Shown piece by piece: positions 5,106 through 6,381 of a stretch of DNA of 6,381 nt. The translations under genes and the position numbers were made by a program. Below the pieces are notes generated by a model. It had not been told where the DNA came from, made no database searches, and saw only the letters and a list, made by a program, of their open reading frames with translations. Positions within the stretch are counted from its first letter, which is position 1; every line of letters starts with the position of its first letter. Source of the DNA: CAYRQF01 sp964615845 (GTDB lineage: Bacteria; Patescibacteriota; Minisyncoccia; Phycocordibacterales; CSBR16-119); contig CAZTRC010000025.1 of the NCBI GenBank assembly GCA_964615845.1, positions 1 to 6,381 of the forward strand, given 5' to 3'.

Positions 5106-5276
5106 ATGACGATTAGAACGGCGAAGATTAGAGCGGCCTGGAAATCTGCAATGGAGTCGCCGATATTGGGCGCCTTCATTCTGGGCTTAGTGTTGGGAGC
5201 AGAGATAATGTACTTCGTAGCCAGTGCTCATCCCGAGATCCTTGCCCATATGATCCAGGAGGTCTCTACGAAATGA
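5106..5276 (+). CDS. Small single-pass membrane protein (56 aa)
   Basis: I do not recognise this protein. A basic N-terminus (MTIRTAKIRAAWKSAMES) precedes one hydrophobic helix at about 19-41 (PILGAFILGLVLGAEIMYFV, then ASA), and a short tail HPEILAHMIQEVSTK follows. Basic residues before the helix suggest N-in topology. The helix contains GxxxG-like spacing (GAFILG, GLVLG) of the kind that helps helices pack. The frame is open upstream through the structured element to a TTG at 4998. The ATG at 5106 is preferred because the element is conserved as structure rather than as a frame. The start has no Shine-Dalgarno but has an A7 tract and AACACC before the ATG, like the gene at 2492-3001. Structured elements flank it on both sides. 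Confidence 0.55.
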   Translation: MTIRTAKIRAAWKSAMESPILGAFILGLVLGAEIMYFVASAHPEILAHMIQEVSTK

Positions 5277-5285
5277 AAATCCCAT

Positions 5286-5367
5286 GAAGCAGTTGACGAA
5301 GTTCGAGCCGATGTAAGTCGGCTCCACTTTTGAGAAATTAAAGATATTTGATTTTTCAAGATTGGAA
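5286..5367 (+). repeat. Structured two-hairpin element, copy 2
   Basis: GAAGCAGT (5286-5293) is followed, after an 11-nt insertion relative to copy 1, by P1, GAGCCGA (5305-5311) with TCGGCTC (5318-5324) and a 6-nt loop. After the linker CACTT comes P2, TTGAGAAATTAAA (5330-5342) with TTTGATTTTTCAA (5347-5359), 13 continuous pairs with a GATA loop. TGGAA follows at 5363-5367, directly before the methyltransferase ATG. Compared with copy 1, P1 is largely re-paired with a different sequence. In P2 one C-G became A-T and one G-C became A-T, while both G-T wobbles stay in place. These changes keep the fold and argue for a functional structure. Confidence 0.75.
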
Positions 5368-5368
5368 T

Positions 5369-6049
5369 ATGAAAACAATTAAACTCAAAAAACAATACGA
5401 TGAATTTTCGGAAGAGTTTTCCGAGGTTTGTTATACGCAAAATCAGGAAAGCCGAAGAGTCTTCTATAAAATTCTCGGTAAAAATCTAAAAGGCAAAAAA
5501 CTCCTAGACCTTGCTTGTGGAGACGGCAAAGATTTGCGTCACTATGCGAAACTTGGCGCTGATGTATTCGGTATAGACATGTCTCAGGAATTTATTGCTA
5601 TGGCCAAGAAAACGAATCCAAAATCCCATCAAAATATTTCAGTTGCGGATTTTGAGAATACGAAACACACAAAAAGTAAGTTCGATATTGTAACTTGTAA
5701 ATACGCCGCACAGACATCTAAAAATATCGAGAAAATATTTACTGAGGCGCACAGGCTATTGAAACCAAACGGAGAATTTCTTCTACTTGTTGTCCACCCT
5801 ATTCGACAATTCATCGAGCGTCGTGGAAAGAACAAAGATTACTTCAAACAGATAGTCGTTGATTCGGTTTTGTTCGACGGTGCGGTGACTGTCAAAGAGC
5901 CGACGCATACGTTTCTAGAATATCTGTCGCCAACAATACTTCAAAAATTTGACCTAGTGTTGTTCGATGAAAAATTCGACTCATCTGCCGAACAGATTGG
6001 TGGAGACGTATATCCTGGGTTCATGGTTATGAAATTCAAGAAACGCTAA
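5369..6049 (+). CDS. Class I SAM-dependent methyltransferase
   Basis: This is a 226-aa cytoplasmic protein with a Rossmann-type S-adenosylmethionine fold. Motif I is LLDLACGDGKD (45-55), the GxG loop that binds SAM. Motif II is ADVFGIDMS (64-72), with D70 as the likely ribose-binding acid. Post-II VADFEN follows at 92-97, then the strand KFDIVTCKYA (104-113) and LLKPNGEFLLLVVHP (130-144) as motif VI. The N-terminus KQYDEFSEEF is typical of small-molecule methyltransferases of the Methyltransf_11/25 type; the substrate cannot be told. A TTG at 5348 would lengthen the frame, but it lies inside hairpin P2 of the upstream element, so I take the ATG at 5369, which has only GGA three bases before it. 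The stop is followed after one base by the next gene, so the two are almost certainly translated together. Confidence 0.88.
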   Translation: MKTIKLKKQYDEFSEEFSEVCYTQNQESRRVFYKILGKNLKGKKLLDLACGDGKDLRHYAKLGADVFGIDMSQEFIAMAKKTNPKSHQNISVADFENTKHTKSKFDIVTCKYAAQTSKNIEKIFTEAHRLLKPNGEFLLLVVHPIRQFIERRGKNKDYFKQIVVDSVLFDGAVTVKEPTHTFLEYLSPTILQKFDLVLFDEKFDSSAEQIGGDVYPGFMVMKFKKR

Positions 6050-6050
6050 C

Positions 6051-6381
6051 ATGAAAATCGGCATATTTAGCTCCGCGAGTTCGCGAGTCTCACCATCAAA
6101 TAGGAAATTGGCGAAAGTTATTGCTGAGTATCTAACTGAACAGGGGATTGAGATTGTGACGGGCGGATCGCTTGGGATTCCGGGAATTATCGCCGAACGA
6201 GCATGCGAGCTTGGGAATAAGACATGTGTGTATTCGCCGGATCGAGATGAACGCGATCATCACAAACGAATCGATAATCACGATCTGAAGTTCTACAACG
6301 AGAAAAAATTCATTCCAGGCTTCACAGCGCGGAGTTTGGAAATGATTAAAAATATTGATGGAGCGATTGTTCTCAATGGCC
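6051..6381 (+). CDS. SLOG/LOG-like Rossmann-fold protein, N-terminal part (cut by the window edge)
   Basis: The ATG follows the methyltransferase stop by one base. The 110 visible residues begin MKIGIFSSASSRVSPSNRK, a first beta strand with a nucleotide-binding loop. VTGGSLGIPGIIAERACELG (36-55) follows, matching the GG-containing motif of the SLOG superfamily (YpsA, LOG/'lysine decarboxylase-like', DprA-related). FTARSLEMIKNIDGAIVLNG (91-110) matches the segment that leads into the family's PGGxGT motif, which would lie just past the edge. These proteins bind nucleotides or nucleotide-derived ligands; LOG members hydrolyse cytokinin-type nucleoside monophosphates. Which activity this one has cannot be told from the N-terminus. 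A nucleoside 2-deoxyribosyltransferase-like protein is the main alternative. The frame is open to the last base. Confidence 0.8.
   Translation, partial: MKIGIFSSASSRVSPSNRKLAKVIAEYLTEQGIEIVTGGSLGIPGIIAERACELGNKTCVYSPDRDERDHHKRIDNHDLKFYNEKKFIPGFTARSLEMIKNIDGAIVLNG

Noticed and set aside
5007..5367. Integron attC sites
   Set aside because: The alternating gene/hairpin layout is suggestive, but the GTTRRRY/RYYYAAC core sites and the usual R/L box arrangement are not seen.
5007..5367. CRISPR repeats
   Set aside because: There are only two copies, about 280 bases apart, not identical and separated by a gene-like frame.
5187..5440. Minus-strand frames across copy 2
   Set aside because: They are antisense readings of the element and the methyltransferase start. 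Their similarity to the antisense frame over copy 1 comes from the nucleotide repeat.

Overview
The window looks like a stretch of a small-genome, probably Patescibacteria (CPR)-like bacterium. This is inference, not proof. The two tRNA genes do not encode their 3' CCA, most starts lack a Shine-Dalgarno sequence, promoters are of the sigma70 type (TTGAnn/TATnnT), and several genes are short and unrecognised. Base composition is mosaic: a clearly AT-rich gene (215-889) lies close to a balanced one (967-2436) and a clearly GC-rich one (2492-3001).

Layout. (1) 1-195: convergent tRNA-Gly(GCC) and tRNA-Arg(TCG) share a 15-bp bidirectional hairpin terminator. (2) 215-889 (-): an AT-rich gene for a helix-turn-helix protein with a LAGLIDADG-like core; the tRNA-Arg promoter lies across its 3' end. 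(3) 967-2436 (+): CCA tRNA nucleotidyltransferase with head, RNA-binding and HD domains, closed by an 11-bp bidirectional terminator. (4) 2492-3286 (-): two independent small transcription units, each with its own promoter and terminator: a GC-rich orphan of 169 aa and a 47-aa single-TM protein. (5) 3353-4598 (-): a winged-helix-like regulator of unknown target followed by an undecaprenol/diacylglycerol kinase. (6) 4660-6381 (+): a divergent rightward cluster with a 78-aa protein, a 56-aa single-TM protein, a class I SAM methyltransferase and the start of a SLOG/LOG-like Rossmann protein that runs off the window.

How the genes work together. The CCA-adding enzyme has obvious local substrates in the two CCA-less tRNAs. 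UdpK would recycle undecaprenol for the cell envelope, and its regulator-like neighbour shares its transcript or lies immediately upstream. The methyltransferase and the SLOG-like protein are separated by one base and are almost certainly co-translated.

The most unusual signal is a two-copy structured element at 5007-5079 and 5286-5367. Each copy begins GAAGCAGT, then has a 7-bp GC-rich hairpin with a 6-nt loop, then a fully paired 13-bp hairpin with a 4-nt loop, then TGGAA. The two 13-bp hairpins differ by compensatory base-pair changes and keep the same two G-T wobbles, which points to selection on RNA (or single-stranded DNA) structure. The copies sit directly upstream of the 56-aa gene and the methyltransferase gene. 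I do not recognise the element as a named family.
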